Counted from the stretch's first letter, positions 26,715 through 35,727 are shown. The stretch: DNA of 64,000 nucleotides from Rivularia sp963920925 (GCF_963920925.1 NZ_CAWUDI010000016.1:88782-152781); one strand, 5' to 3'. A program made the numbers and translations. Notes: generated from the letters alone by a model not told the origin.

Positions 26715-27884
26715 ATGACAAAATCTTTTAAATTACCCCAAAAAATCATGCTTCTCGGTTCGGGAGAACTAGGTAAAGAATTCGTTATTGCAGCGCAACG
26801 TTTAGGTAATTTTGTAATTGCAGTTGACCGTTATAAAGATGCTCCAGCGATGCAGGTTGCCGATTGTTGTGAAGTAATTTCTATGTTGAGTGCTGACGAT
26901 TTAGAAGCGATTGTCAGCAAGTATCAACCGGATTTTATCGTACCGGAAATTGAAGCAATTAGAACTGAAAAATTAGCAGAATTTGAACAGCGCGGTATTA
27001 CTGTAATTCCCACGGCTGCGGCGACCAATTATACAATGAATCGCGATAGAATCAGAGAATTAGCGCATACAGAGTTAGGTGTTAGGACTGCAAAATATGG
27101 TTATGCTTCTTCTTTAAATGAATTGATAAACATTAGTAATCAAATTGGTTTTCCCAATGTAGTGAAACCAGTAATGTCATCTTCCGGCAAAGGACAATCT
27201 ATAGTTAAAGATAAACAAGACGTTGCCAAAGCTTGGGATTATGCTTGTTCTGGTTCTCGCGGTGATACTCAAAGAGTAATTATAGAAGAATTTATCGACT
27301 TTGAAATTGAAATTACTCTATTAACTATTAAACAATGGAATTCCCCCACTATTTTCTGCTCTCCTATCGGTCATCGTCAAGAAAGAGGTGATTATCAAGA
27401 ATCTTGGCAACCTGCGGAAATTTCCGAAAAAATGACATTAAAAGCCCAAGAAATTGCTATCAAAGTAACTGATGCTTTGGGAGGTGCGGGAATTTTTGGT
27501 GTAGAGTTTTTTATTACTAAAAATGAAGTAATATTTTCCGAACTTTCACCTAGACCTCACGATACGGGGATGGTAACATTAATATCGCAAAACCTAAATG
27601 AATTTGAACTACATTTAAGAGCAATTTTAGGTTTACCAATTCCCAATATAGAACAGTTTGCACCTTCAGCAAGTGCGGTAATTTTAGCTTCAGAAAAATC
27701 CGATAATATTAGTTATACAGGAGTAGCCGAAGCACTTGCAGAAAAAGACATTGATATTAAATTATTTGGTAAACCCAGCGCTCATAAATATCGACGCATG
27801 GGAGTAGCTTTAGCTAAAGGAAGCAGCGTTCAAGAAGCGCGAGAAAAAGCCAAAGTCGCTGCCGATAAAATTAATATAGTTTGA
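26715..27884 (+). CDS. purT: formate-dependent GAR transformylase PurT
   Basis: 389 residues from the ATG at 26715 (MTKSFKLPQKIMLLGSGELG), matching the family N-terminus. It uses ATP and formate to formylate glycinamide ribonucleotide in purine synthesis. ATP-grasp features are present: PVMSSSGKGQS for the nucleotide loop, VIIEEFIDFEIEITLL, and EVIFSELSPRPHDTGMVTL for metal and phosphate binding. The upstream extension is translated from a palindromic repeat and is discounted. It stands alone. Confidence 0.95.
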   Translation: MTKSFKLPQKIMLLGSGELGKEFVIAAQRLGNFVIAVDRYKDAPAMQVADCCEVISMLSADDLEAIVSKYQPDFIVPEIEAIRTEKLAEFEQRGITVIPTAAATNYTMNRDRIRELAHTELGVRTAKYGYASSLNELINISNQIGFPNVVKPVMSSSGKGQSIVKDKQDVAKAWDYACSGSRGDTQRVIIEEFIDFEIEITLLTIKQWNSPTIFCSPIGHRQERGDYQESWQPAEISEKMTLKAQEIAIKVTDALGGAGIFGVEFFITKNEVIFSELSPRPHDTGMVTLISQNLNEFELHLRAILGLPIPNIEQFAPSASAVILASEKSDNISYTGVAEALAEKDIDIKLFGKPSAHKYRRMGVALAKGSSVQEAREKAKVAADKINIV

Positions 27885-28025
27885 TTTGCATCTCGTCATC
27901 TTGTTACAAGGTTCTACTTTGTAATGCATTTCCAGAGGCTCCGCCTCCTTTTATGAAAGGGGTTCCCAGTCAGAGGCTAAGAACCAGACATTATAATAAT
28001 AGATATTAAATTTACCTAATCATTT

Positions 28026-28907
28026 ATGCATGAATTCCTATCGGGAATTAATATATCAAAACTCAAAGATTCATCAGCAATTAACCTTTTTCAAAACATT
28101 CAAATAACTCCCATCACCACACCTTTAAACTGGCAACCAATTTCAACAGCTTACATCCATCAAGGTAACAACGGAATACCAATTTTACTGCTGCACGGTT
28201 TCGAGAGTTCCTTATTAGAATTCCGCTTACTAATACCATTACTCGCCGATAAAAACGAAACTTGGGCAGTTGATTTACTTGGTTTCGGGTTTACAGAAAG
28301 ACTTAAAAACATTAATTATTCCCCGGCAACAATCAAAACCCATCTGTACCACTTCTGGAAAACGCAAATTAAGCAACCTGTAATTTTAGTTGGTGCTTCG
28401 ATGGGAGGTGCAACAGCTATAGATTTTACGCTTTCTTATCCAGATTGCGTTCATCAACTGGTTTTAATTAACAGCGTCGGTTATTCTGGTAGCTTTCCTC
28501 AAGGACGATTTTTGTTTCCTCCTTTTGATTATTTAGCTGTTGAATATTGGCGACAACGTAAACTTCAAGGGCTATTTTTTGGGGATTTTGGTAATTTAAC
28601 AGATGCCGAAATTACATCCTTGCAATGCGCCGTTTTACATTTAGATATGCCCAATTGGCACGAAGCGATAATTAGTTTTACTAAAAGTGGTGGTTACAGC
28701 GAGATAGCACCGCGAATTAAAGAAATTTCAAAGCCAACCTTAATTTTATGGGGAGAGAAAGACGAAACTTTGCCGATGGAAGATGCTTATAAATTTGAAC
28801 GAGATATTGTACAGAGTCGATTGATTTCGTTGAATTGTGGGCATACTCCGCAGTTGGAACAGCCGAAAGTGGTTGCGGAGCATATCGCATCCGTAAATAA
28901 TTTTTAA
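28026..28907 (+). CDS. alpha/beta-hydrolase
   Basis: 293 residues, no signal peptide. Features of the fold: LLLHGFESS for the oxyanion region, GASMGG with the nucleophilic Ser, a lid region (FPPFDYLAVEYWRQRK), LWGEKDETLP with the acid, and NCGHTPQLE with the catalytic His. The triad is therefore complete. Substrate unknown; ester or C-C bond hydrolysis is typical. It lies 140 bp after purT in the same direction and may share its transcript. Confidence 0.85.
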   Translation: MHEFLSGINISKLKDSSAINLFQNIQITPITTPLNWQPISTAYIHQGNNGIPILLLHGFESSLLEFRLLIPLLADKNETWAVDLLGFGFTERLKNINYSPATIKTHLYHFWKTQIKQPVILVGASMGGATAIDFTLSYPDCVHQLVLINSVGYSGSFPQGRFLFPPFDYLAVEYWRQRKLQGLFFGDFGNLTDAEITSLQCAVLHLDMPNWHEAIISFTKSGGYSEIAPRIKEISKPTLILWGEKDETLPMEDAYKFERDIVQSRLISLNCGHTPQLEQPKVVAEHIASVNNF

Positions 28908-28943
28908 TATCTTCTCTTGTATGTTTTTTAACTCCTTAAGAGC

Positions 28944-29192
28944 TTAAGAAGAACGAAATCTTACTCCCTCACCACCTCCGTTTTTTGGAATAAATTCAAT
29001 TTCTCCGTCTTCTTCTAAAGCCTTCTGAATAGCTATAAGGTTATTTAAAATTGGTGTACGAGCTTCGCGTTCAAAATCTGCTACAGTCGCTCTTGCAACC
29101 TTAGCCCGTTTTGATAATTTTTCTTGAGACCAACCCAACATTGCTCGTGCGGCTCTACATTGAGCCGAAGAAATACACATTTTGTCTGACAT
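28944..29192 (-). CDS. XRE-family helix-turn-helix regulator
   Basis: 82 residues. The helix-turn-helix covers about residues 9-62: CRAARAMLGWSQEKLSKRAK, VARATVADFEREART. It ends EFIPKNGGGEGVRFRSS, a tail common in small transcriptional regulators. It is divergent from the methyltransferase gene with 129 bp between, so it could act as the controller of the restriction-modification module. Control of its own promoter is likely. The controller role is inference from position. Confidence 0.82.
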   Translation of the reverse strand: MSDKMCISSAQCRAARAMLGWSQEKLSKRAKVARATVADFEREARTPILNNLIAIQKALEEDGEIEFIPKNGGGEGVRFRSS

Positions 29193-29212
29193 TAGTCAAA
29201 AAGTATGATATT

Positions 29213-29241
29213 TTTGTATTATATTAGCAAACTTTGTATTA
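29213..29241. promoter_or_regulatory. candidate operator, two 9-bp direct repeats
   Basis: TTTGTATTA occurs at 29213 and again at 29233, a 20-bp period that places both on one DNA face. They lie in the divergent gap just upstream of the XRE gene, where a self-regulating controller would bind. No experimental support. Confidence 0.35.
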
Positions 29242-29321
29242 CCTTTCTCAATTTGTTAATCATATATATTTGTAGAAATTAGACAGATTGAATAATGTGA
29301 AGCCCGAAAAGAGAAAAACAA

Positions 29322-30389
29322 ATGAACCAAATAGCAAACGAAACTGTTGTAACTAACTATGCTTCTCATGTGGAAGCGGCTAGTACAGTTGGTCGAGGTA
29401 AAGTTGTTTCCTTAGATTCAGAACCATCATTCACTGAGTGGAAAGATTCACAAGTTTCTCTACATTATGGTGATAGCTTAAAGTACTACATGAAATGGAA
29501 ACCACCTACAGTAATAGTATCTGATGGCGGCTATGGAATTTTAGGTTTTGAAGGAGATACTTCAGATCATTTAAAGCTACCAGAACTGTATGAACCCCAT
29601 ATAAAACAGTGGTCAAATTATGCAACACCTCAAACAACACTGTGGTTTTGGAATTCAGAAATTGGTTGGGCGTCAGTCCATCCCATTTTAGAAAAGTATG
29701 GCTGGCGTTACGTTAACTGCAATGTTTGGAATAAGGGTAAAGGGCATATAGCTGGTAATGTTAATACCCAGAAGATTAGAAGATTTCCTGTTGTTACAGA
29801 GGTTTGCGTTCAATACGTATTTGAAGCCCGAATAAACGGAATGCTTTTGAAGGAATGGTTGTTATCCGAATGGAAGCGTACAAATCTTCCACTCAAACGA
29901 GCTAATGATGCGTGTGGAGTTAAAAACGTAGCTACTAGAAAGTATTTCAATCAAGGTCATCTGTGGTATTTTCCCCCACCTGAAATGTTTGAAAAAATAT
30001 CACAATATGCTAATCAATACGGTAATCCACAAGGCAAACCTTATTTTTCCCGTGATGGTAAGAATCCAATCATAAAACAAGAATGGGCTGCTATGCGCTC
30101 TAAATTTTCCTGTCCTTACGGGTATACAAATGTATGGGAAAGAAATGCACTTCGTGGGAAAGAAAGAATTAATATTGGTTCAAATAAAGCCCTTCACCTT
30201 AATCAAAAGCCGTTAGATTTAATAACACTAATTATAGAAGCATCAAGTGATTCTGGAGATGTAGTCTGGGAGCCATTTGGAGGATTATTTACTGCTTCTC
30301 TTGCAGCAAATAATTTGGGTCGTAGAGCTTTTGGGGCAGAGATTGACTGGACATATTTTTTCTATGGTGTTCAAAGATTTAAAGAATAA
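29322..30389 (+). CDS. site-specific DNA methyltransferase of a type II system
   Basis: 355 residues. Motif IV is SDGGYG at residues 67-72, a variant of the usual (D/N/S)PP(Y/F/W) catalytic loop. Motif I, VWEPFGGLFTASLAANN, comes near residue 312, so the order is beta-class (N4-cytosine or N6-adenine). Between them lies a long target-recognition region. LHLNQKPLDLI is the usual QKP element before motif I. I recall a subgroup with SDGxYG in place of DPPY, so the enzyme is probably active. It overlaps the convergent nuclease gene by 11 bp. Confidence 0.85.
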   Translation: MNQIANETVVTNYASHVEAASTVGRGKVVSLDSEPSFTEWKDSQVSLHYGDSLKYYMKWKPPTVIVSDGGYGILGFEGDTSDHLKLPELYEPHIKQWSNYATPQTTLWFWNSEIGWASVHPILEKYGWRYVNCNVWNKGKGHIAGNVNTQKIRRFPVVTEVCVQYVFEARINGMLLKEWLLSEWKRTNLPLKRANDACGVKNVATRKYFNQGHLWYFPPPEMFEKISQYANQYGNPQGKPYFSRDGKNPIIKQEWAAMRSKFSCPYGYTNVWERNALRGKERINIGSNKALHLNQKPLDLITLIIEASSDSGDVVWEPFGGLFTASLAANNLGRRAFGAEIDWTYFFYGVQRFKE

Positions 30390-31296
30390 TATCGTCAGCT
30401 TTCGTATCTTCAATAAACAATTTTTCTTTAAAAATCAACTTAATATTTTCTGTATTTTTATTACTAAGTAATTTTATCCATTCACGAATGGACATATCGT
30501 GTATAGTCATTCCTAGTATTTTTTGCTTAAAATTTTCTATTTCGGGATGAACTATTCTATCTATCTTGGCAAAATTAGTATCTAGCCTGTAGGGAAATAA
30601 GTTTAATAGCTGTCTTAATTGTTGTTGGTATTCCCTTGTAGGCTGATAATTTTTACCGTTATCTCCCCAACTATCTACGATTTTTTGAGCTTCTTGAAAT
30701 TGAGAAAGAGTTCCTTGCCATTTATAGCCGTTTGTATTAGTCTGTTGTAAATTTCGAGTACGTTTTTGAGTATCTTCCGGCTCTAAAACAAGATAGTCAG
30801 GTGGATTATGATAGTGGCGATCGCGAGCTTTGGCAATTGAGCAAGCTGAAATAGTACAAATGTCGAGTATGTATGGTTTTCCATAAATTAAGTGGCTTGG
30901 AAGCCAAGGAAGCAAGACAACATAGGTATTGTCATATTTAAAGTGATTTTGGCTATCTTTGAAGCGAGCAGTTATTTCTGTTGCTAATGGGAACCAAGTT
31001 TTGATTTCAAATCCAGGTATCGGAGTTACTGTACCTTGAAAAATAGTATCTGGAAATCCAGGATCTTGACGTTTCCATTCTCCTTGATCTTGGAATTCTT
31101 CTTGATCGTTCAAGAACTCAGTGATATTAAATTCAATTAAATTCCCTAGTAATGGAGATAGTTTAGAAATAACTTTTGATAGATTAATAGCAGCATTTGG
31201 TGAAATAGGTTTTGAGATTGTTAATAAGTCAAATTCATGTCCAGGCAACTTTTCCAACTTTTCAATAGCTATTCTTAGAATATCCTCAGTTTTCAT
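30379..31296 (-). CDS. putative type II restriction endonuclease
   Basis: 305 residues, no export signal. A PD-(D/E)XK-type active site is seen as Pro82-Asp83 (GFPDTIF) followed 13 residues later by Glu97-Ile-Lys99 (GFEIKTWFP). Its convergent, overlapping position with the methyltransferase gene and the nearby XRE gene supports a restriction role. The target sequence cannot be read from the protein. I do not recognise the specific endonuclease family. The N-terminal half has a helical region (ISPNAAINLSKVISKLSPLL). Confidence 0.75.
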   Translation of the reverse strand: MKTEDILRIAIEKLEKLPGHEFDLLTISKPISPNAAINLSKVISKLSPLLGNLIEFNITEFLNDQEEFQDQGEWKRQDPGFPDTIFQGTVTPIPGFEIKTWFPLATEITARFKDSQNHFKYDNTYVVLLPWLPSHLIYGKPYILDICTISACSIAKARDRHYHNPPDYLVLEPEDTQKRTRNLQQTNTNGYKWQGTLSQFQEAQKIVDSWGDNGKNYQPTREYQQQLRQLLNLFPYRLDTNFAKIDRIVHPEIENFKQKILGMTIHDMSIREWIKLLSNKNTENIKLIFKEKLFIEDTKADDIIL

Positions 31297-31380
31297 ATTT
31301 CATAAATCATGTTTGAACAAAGGTATTTTATAACTTTTACAACAGTTGTCGATCTGACCATTCAATATGTAAATATTGCT

Positions 31381-32868
31381 CTACAACCCCAAATCCACCC
31401 CCACCCGATGAGCGCAAGCAAACCCAGAAAACGCTACCGCATTCAATCCTTGCCCAGGAAATGTACTATCTCCCACAACATATAATCCCTCAATTGCCGT
31501 CCGATTAAACGGCATTCCCAACAACCCGCGCAACTTTCTTCTAGGAATTGGGCCATATGTACCATCGACTCTTCCCAAAAATCTCCGATGGGTTTTTGGT
31601 GTTCCGGCTTCTAAATAATCTAAATTGGCATTTATTCCGGGAAATATTTTTTCTAATTTATCCAAAATACGATTAGCTGTAGCTTCTTTCTTGGCTTCAT
31701 ATTCTTTCTGGGATAAACCCTGCCATTGATCAATCCAGTGTGTTGCGAATGCATGAATGATATGATGCCCCTTCGGAGCTAATTCTGAATCGAGTAATGT
31801 GGGAATTGAGACAAAAATTGTCCCTTCTGAAACTGTCATTTCTTCCCACTCGGACAATAAAATGTGATGACATTCAGTATCGGGAGATAATAATTCTGCT
31901 TTTACTCCCATATGCAAGCTGAAAAAACTGGGCGATTTTTGATATTTTTGTTGCCATCTTTTTTCATTAGCTGGTATTTCTACTGGTGAAAGTAGCTTCT
32001 CAAATGTATTCCACCGAGTAGCATTAGAAACCACACGTTTCGCTCTATATTCTTGATTATTTGCCAGTTTTACGCCTACAACTTTTCCTCTATCTTTAAT
32101 TATTTTTGTAACTCTGGCTTGATATTTAATTTCCCCACCTTTTTTAATTAAACCTTCCACCAATTTCTGAGCAATTTGTCCTACTCCACCTTTAGGATAA
32201 TTAACTCCACCATAATGTCTGTCAGAAAAAACCATTCCTGCATTAATCATGGGTGTCATATCCGCTCTTACTACCGACCAGCAATAACACTCTATATCAA
32301 TAAACTTTAGTAATTCCGGGTCTTTAATATATCTTCGCGCTATATCTCCTGCATTTTGCGGTAGGTACTTCGCCAAACCCAAACAAGCTAATGGATGCCC
32401 AAAAAACGCCCGCATCAAATAACCGGGTTCTTCTAAAGACAGCAACTCCATTTGATTTAAGCAGTTAAAAACTTTCCAGCACTCGTCATAAAAGCGACGA
32501 ATTCCTTTGCTTTCGTGAGGAAAGTAAGCAATTAAATTTTCTAAAAAATCTTCATAATTTCGTTCGACTTTCAAATCCAACGAGTTAGGTAAATGATAGT
32601 GAATTTGTACGTTATCAGGAATAGTTTCCAAACTAACATCTACAGCTTGTAGCGCACGAGTAAGTAAATTAGTCGTTCCTTTATCCCCAAACCCAAAAAT
32701 CATCGAAGCGCCAACATCAAAGCGATAGCCTTCCCGTTCAAAATAGCCAGAACTACCACCAGGAATAGTATATCCCTCCAACACCAGCACTTTCGCACCC
32801 ATTACCACCAATTGAGTCGCAGTTACCAAACCACCAATACCAGACCCAATTACAATCACATCGTACAT
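31381..32868 (-). CDS. crtH: carotenoid (prolycopene) isomerase CrtH
   Basis: 495 residues. The N-terminal FAD-binding motif is VIGSGIGGLVTATQL with the GxGxxG at residues 8-13, then LEGYTIPGGSSGYFEREGYR. The C-terminal FAD contact is GLYVVGDSTFPGQGLNAVAFSG. This is the plant/cyanobacterial CRTISO type, which converts poly-cis lycopene to the all-trans form. Length and the internal NYPKGGVGQIAQKL support CrtH over phytoene desaturase. The upstream gap holds an STRR and a candidate small RNA in the same direction. Confidence 0.93.
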   Translation of the reverse strand: MYDVIVIGSGIGGLVTATQLVVMGAKVLVLEGYTIPGGSSGYFEREGYRFDVGASMIFGFGDKGTTNLLTRALQAVDVSLETIPDNVQIHYHLPNSLDLKVERNYEDFLENLIAYFPHESKGIRRFYDECWKVFNCLNQMELLSLEEPGYLMRAFFGHPLACLGLAKYLPQNAGDIARRYIKDPELLKFIDIECYCWSVVRADMTPMINAGMVFSDRHYGGVNYPKGGVGQIAQKLVEGLIKKGGEIKYQARVTKIIKDRGKVVGVKLANNQEYRAKRVVSNATRWNTFEKLLSPVEIPANEKRWQQKYQKSPSFFSLHMGVKAELLSPDTECHHILLSEWEEMTVSEGTIFVSIPTLLDSELAPKGHHIIHAFATHWIDQWQGLSQKEYEAKKEATANRILDKLEKIFPGINANLDYLEAGTPKTHRRFLGRVDGTYGPIPRRKLRGLLGMPFNRTAIEGLYVVGDSTFPGQGLNAVAFSGFACAHRVGVDLGL

Positions 32869-32902
32869 AAATCGTCATAAATCCTAGATTTTAATATCTA
32901 GG

Positions 32903-32949
32903 TTAAAGGTTAAAGGTCAAAGGTCAAAGGTTGAAGGTTAAAGGTTACA
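32903..32949. repeat. heptameric tandem repeat (STRR)
   Basis: About six copies of AGGTTAA/AGGTCAA/AGGTTGA directly upstream of crtH. Confidence 0.85.
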
Positions 32950-33021
32950 AACTAGAATTCTCAACTCTTAACTTAAAGCAATCCAAAATCTAAAAGAAAC
33001 GCATCCGTTGTTAAAATCCAA

Positions 33022-33095
33022 AATAAAAAAAAGAGGGACAAGTCCGCAACTGCTGACCAATCCCGTCTGCCGTTCCTTAAAGAGAGGAGAACACT
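33022..33095 (-). ncRNA. candidate small RNA with terminator
   Basis: On the minus strand, about 73 nt follow a consensus promoter. The 5' part has GUUC and GAAC that can close a loop displaying CUCCUCUCUUU, an anti-ribosome-binding-site-like sequence. The 3' part folds as GGGAUUGGUC / GGACUUGUCCC around AGCAGUUGC and is followed by UCUUUUUUU, a good Rho-independent terminator. Layout resembles cyanobacterial regulatory RNAs such as Yfr1 (exposed CU-rich stretch between hairpins), but the sequence differs from Yfr1 as I know it. It could instead be an attenuated leader of crtH. Confidence 0.5.
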
Positions 33096-33102
33096 GAAAA
33101 TT

Positions 33103-33132
33103 AATATAGCGCTGATTGAGAATAAATGTCAA
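33103..33132 (-). promoter_or_regulatory. sigma70-type promoter of the candidate RNA
   Basis: On the minus strand TTGACA (33127-33132) is separated by 18 bases from TATATT (33103-33108). The expected transcription start is near 33095. No other good consensus pair was noticed in this gap. Confidence 0.5.
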
Positions 33133-33268
33133 CTAGTAATAAAAAATATTCTCAACAATATTTGAGACAAATTAATGAGTACCGATGTTAGATGTTAGTC
33201 ACAGGCTTGAAAGAGTATTATGATGTTTCAGTTGCGATACCTTATATATTGAAGCTTTTATATCTATT

Positions 33269-33919
33269 ATGACGCTACAATTGCGCGTTTATGTTCCACC
33301 CCATCCTTTAATCAAACATTGGCTGGCAGTTGCTCGCGATGCTGGTACGCCTTCGGTATTGTTTCGTTCGGCAATGACTGAATTGGGGCGCTGGTTAACT
33401 TACGAAGCGGCTAGGGAATGGTTGCCTACTCAAGAATCAACGGTGCAAACTCCATTAGAGGAGTGTCCTGCAACGTTTATTAATCCTGCAATTCCGGTGG
33501 CAGTAGTGCCGATTTTGCGAGCGGGGTTAGGATTGCTAGAAGGGGCACAAACTTTGCTTCCTTTGGCATCTATTTATCATTTGGGTTTAGTCCGCAACGA
33601 GAAAACTTTGCAGCCAGAATGTTATCTTAATAAGCTACCAGAAAAAATTGACCCTCAAACAAGAGTGTTAATTACCGACCCTATGTTGGCTACTGGAGGC
33701 TCTATAATGGCTGCAATGTCGGAGCTAGTCCAAAGAGGTGTTGACCCGGCTTTAACGCGAATTGTCTGCGTAGTCGCTTGCCCGACCGCATTGCAACAAT
33801 TGAGTACAGCTTATCCGGGTTTAAATGTTTACACTGCCACAATTGACGAAAAACTTAACGAACAAGGATTTATAGTACCTGGTTTAGGAGATGCTGGCGA
33901 TCGCACTTTCGGAACTTAA
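33269..33919 (+). CDS. upp: uracil phosphoribosyltransferase
   Basis: 216 residues, normal Upp length. It makes UMP from uracil and PRPP in pyrimidine salvage. The opening VYVPPHPLIKHWLAVARDAG, the PILRAGLGLLEGA loop, the PRPP-binding VLITDPMLATGGS and the C-terminal uracil-binding region FIVPGLGDAGDRTFGT are all present. Stand-alone gene. Confidence 0.95.
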   Translation: MTLQLRVYVPPHPLIKHWLAVARDAGTPSVLFRSAMTELGRWLTYEAAREWLPTQESTVQTPLEECPATFINPAIPVAVVPILRAGLGLLEGAQTLLPLASIYHLGLVRNEKTLQPECYLNKLPEKIDPQTRVLITDPMLATGGSIMAAMSELVQRGVDPALTRIVCVVACPTALQQLSTAYPGLNVYTATIDEKLNEQGFIVPGLGDAGDRTFGT

Positions 33920-34007
33920 AAAAGGAACTTAAAAAAATATACAGTTTGGACGCTGGGGTTGCTTGTGATGATTAAAGTAGGAAGTAGCGATTAAAGGTGG
34001 TAGAATA

Positions 34008-34370
34008 ATGAGTCAACGCGATGGTTTTGCGGGCGGATTTTTGGCTGGAGCGATTTTTGGTAGCGTTGTTGGTGGGGTTATCGGCACGCTGGTAGCTCAG
34101 AGACGTGACGAAGCAGAATTAAATGAAGATGAAAGAGAACAGCAAATAATAGGCAAGGGTAATTCAAGCGAGAAATCTACCAAACGACGACAGATGCGAG
34201 GTTCGGCGACGACTGGGGTAGAAATGGAAGTAGCGCGACGTTCCCTTGAAGACAAAATTGCTCAGTTAAACGCCACAATCGATGAAGTACGCGATCAATT
34301 AGGTAATGTTAACAGCAATTCAAGTGGAGTAAACGAATTTACGAATCGTAGCGAAGAATTGCAATCTTAA
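34008..34370 (+). CDS. small glycine-zipper membrane-associated protein
   Basis: 120 residues. The N-terminal AGGFLAGAIFGSVVGGVIGTL is a glycine-rich membrane helix like those of YtxH-type proteins. The remainder is charged, with a helical C-terminal part (EVARRSLEDKIAQLNATIDE) likely to form a coiled coil. Conserved in cyanobacteria as I recall; function unknown. The YggT gene follows in the same direction after about 180 bp. Confidence 0.7.
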   Translation: MSQRDGFAGGFLAGAIFGSVVGGVIGTLVAQRRDEAELNEDEREQQIIGKGNSSEKSTKRRQMRGSATTGVEMEVARRSLEDKIAQLNATIDEVRDQLGNVNSNSSGVNEFTNRSEELQS

Positions 34371-34553
34371 GGAAACATTGAGAATTACAGCGGTAATAAA
34401 GCGATAAATTGTTTTATAGCCGCTTAAAATACTCAATGAACGACAAGAAAAAATGATGAATACCGAAACTAAAGTCTTCGGCATCTTGATGCCAGCTAAA
34501 TTAAAATCAATAATAAGACGGCTTTTCACTAAAACTCAAAACACCGAATACCT

Positions 34554-34844
34554 ATGGAACTTCTGATTAAAACGCTGCTACAATTCGTTCAGATTTACAG
34601 TTATTTACTGATTGGTAGGGTTCTATTAACTTGGTTCCCACAAATCGAGTGGTCTAGCCAACCATTCGCCGCACTCAGCCAAATAACCGATCCTTATCTT
34701 AATTTGTTCCGCAACATAATTCCCCCTTTAGGAGGAATTGATTTATCACCCCTGCTGGCTTTTCTAGCGCTAAACGTAGTCAGCGGACTTTTAGCAGGTG
34801 TAGCTGGTAGTCTATTAGCTTCAGCTTCAGCTTCAGTTTATTAA
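34554..34844 (+). CDS. YggT family membrane protein
   Basis: 96 residues with two membrane segments and the family features SYLLIGRVLLTWFP, QITDPYLNLFRNIIPPLGGI and DLSPLLAFL. YggT proteins influence cell division, osmotic tolerance and, in cyanobacteria and chloroplasts (CCB3/YlmG), thylakoid or nucleoid organisation. It is a single gene here, not next to ftsZ or sepF. Confidence 0.9.
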   Translation: MELLIKTLLQFVQIYSYLLIGRVLLTWFPQIEWSSQPFAALSQITDPYLNLFRNIIPPLGGIDLSPLLAFLALNVVSGLLAGVAGSLLASASASVY

Positions 34845-34914
34845 ATTCAGCAGACTAATCAAATATGAAGTATGAAGTATGACATTTGAAATATGAACTG
34901 CTGTTTATCAAAGC

Positions 34915-35022
34915 GCGATCTGAACAGCTTTACTCGCTTCGCGATCGCCTACACATACACAAATTTTTGTTTTTTTGTGTTTTTGTTAAAGGCGATCTGA
35001 ACAGTAGCGCTTCGCGATCGCC
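34915..35022. repeat. pair of HIP1-containing repeats
   Basis: GCGATCTGAACAG, followed within 20 bases by GCTTCGCGATCGCC, occurs twice, at about 34915-34949 and 34991-35022. The copies are separated by a T-rich spacer with a TTTTTGTGTTTTTGTTAAAG stretch. They lie between two convergent genes. Confidence 0.7.
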
Positions 35023-35076
35023 ATTCATATTTTTATTCATGCTTCATACTTTGTAATTAAACTAAGGGAAGCAACC

Positions 35077-35511
35077 TTAGTAACGAACTTTAGAAGTAAA
35101 CCCCGACGCTTTAAACTGCTTTAATTTTAAAGGCGTAGGTTGATTTGCTGGAACGGTAATTCTCATTTCAAAATTACTTTCTCCGGGTGGTACTTCGCTA
35201 ATAGAACCAACGCGAGTCCGGTTTTGCATTACCGTATTATTATTAGCATCGTAAATCCGCCCAAAAATGTCTGCATCATATACAGTTTTACTGGTCATAT
35301 TTTTCGCAGTACCAGTAACTATAAAGCAGTTTGCAGCCCTGCTAGCACCACCACTAGTAACATTCCCTTCAGCGAGTTCCGGCGGACATTCTTGGTAAGC
35401 AATATTTGATAAAGGAATCGGCGTTAGAGCCAAAGCCGCAGGGGAATAAATCCAGGAAAATATCCCGATAAGGCAAGAAATAAAGATAGTCGTCAGCGAG
35501 CGTAACAGCAT
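35077..35511 (-). CDS. secreted protein of unknown function
   Basis: About 144 residues from the ATG at 35511; a GTG nine bases upstream is also possible. A signal peptide (hydrophobic residues about 8-28, ending AALA) is followed by one beta-rich domain with Cys in YQECPPELAEG and AANCFIVTGTA that could form a disulfide. The segments SKTVYDADIFGRIYDANNN and EVPPGESNFEMRITV resemble FxLYD/DUF3426-like beta-sandwiches that describe added or modified bonds at the cell surface. No enzyme motif. Confidence 0.65.
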   Translation of the reverse strand: MLLRSLTTIFISCLIGIFSWIYSPAALALTPIPLSNIAYQECPPELAEGNVTSGGASRAANCFIVTGTAKNMTSKTVYDADIFGRIYDANNNTVMQNRTRVGSISEVPPGESNFEMRITVPANQPTPLKLKQFKASGFTSKVRY

Positions 35512-35727
35512 ACTATACACCGTAAAAATTTTAATTATATGAAACTCTAGCTTATCAGTGAACAGTTAGCAGTTAACAGTTATCAGCAGAGTGTCTAACC
35601 GCTCCTACGGAATGTAGAGACGTAAAATTTTACGTCTCCCGACGGTTGCGGGCAAAACGAACCCTTCAGAATTTATGCAATCAAGTACTAATACTCCGCC
35701 ACATTAATTTTGATGGGTAAAAGAAGG

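Noticed and set aside
33030..33085. Resemblance to the 3' half of a cobalamin riboswitch (CCGCAACTG...GTCTGCCG)
   Set aside because: The GGTGAAAGTCCGG block is missing, and on the other strand the region is better explained as a terminator hairpin of a promoter-driven small RNA.
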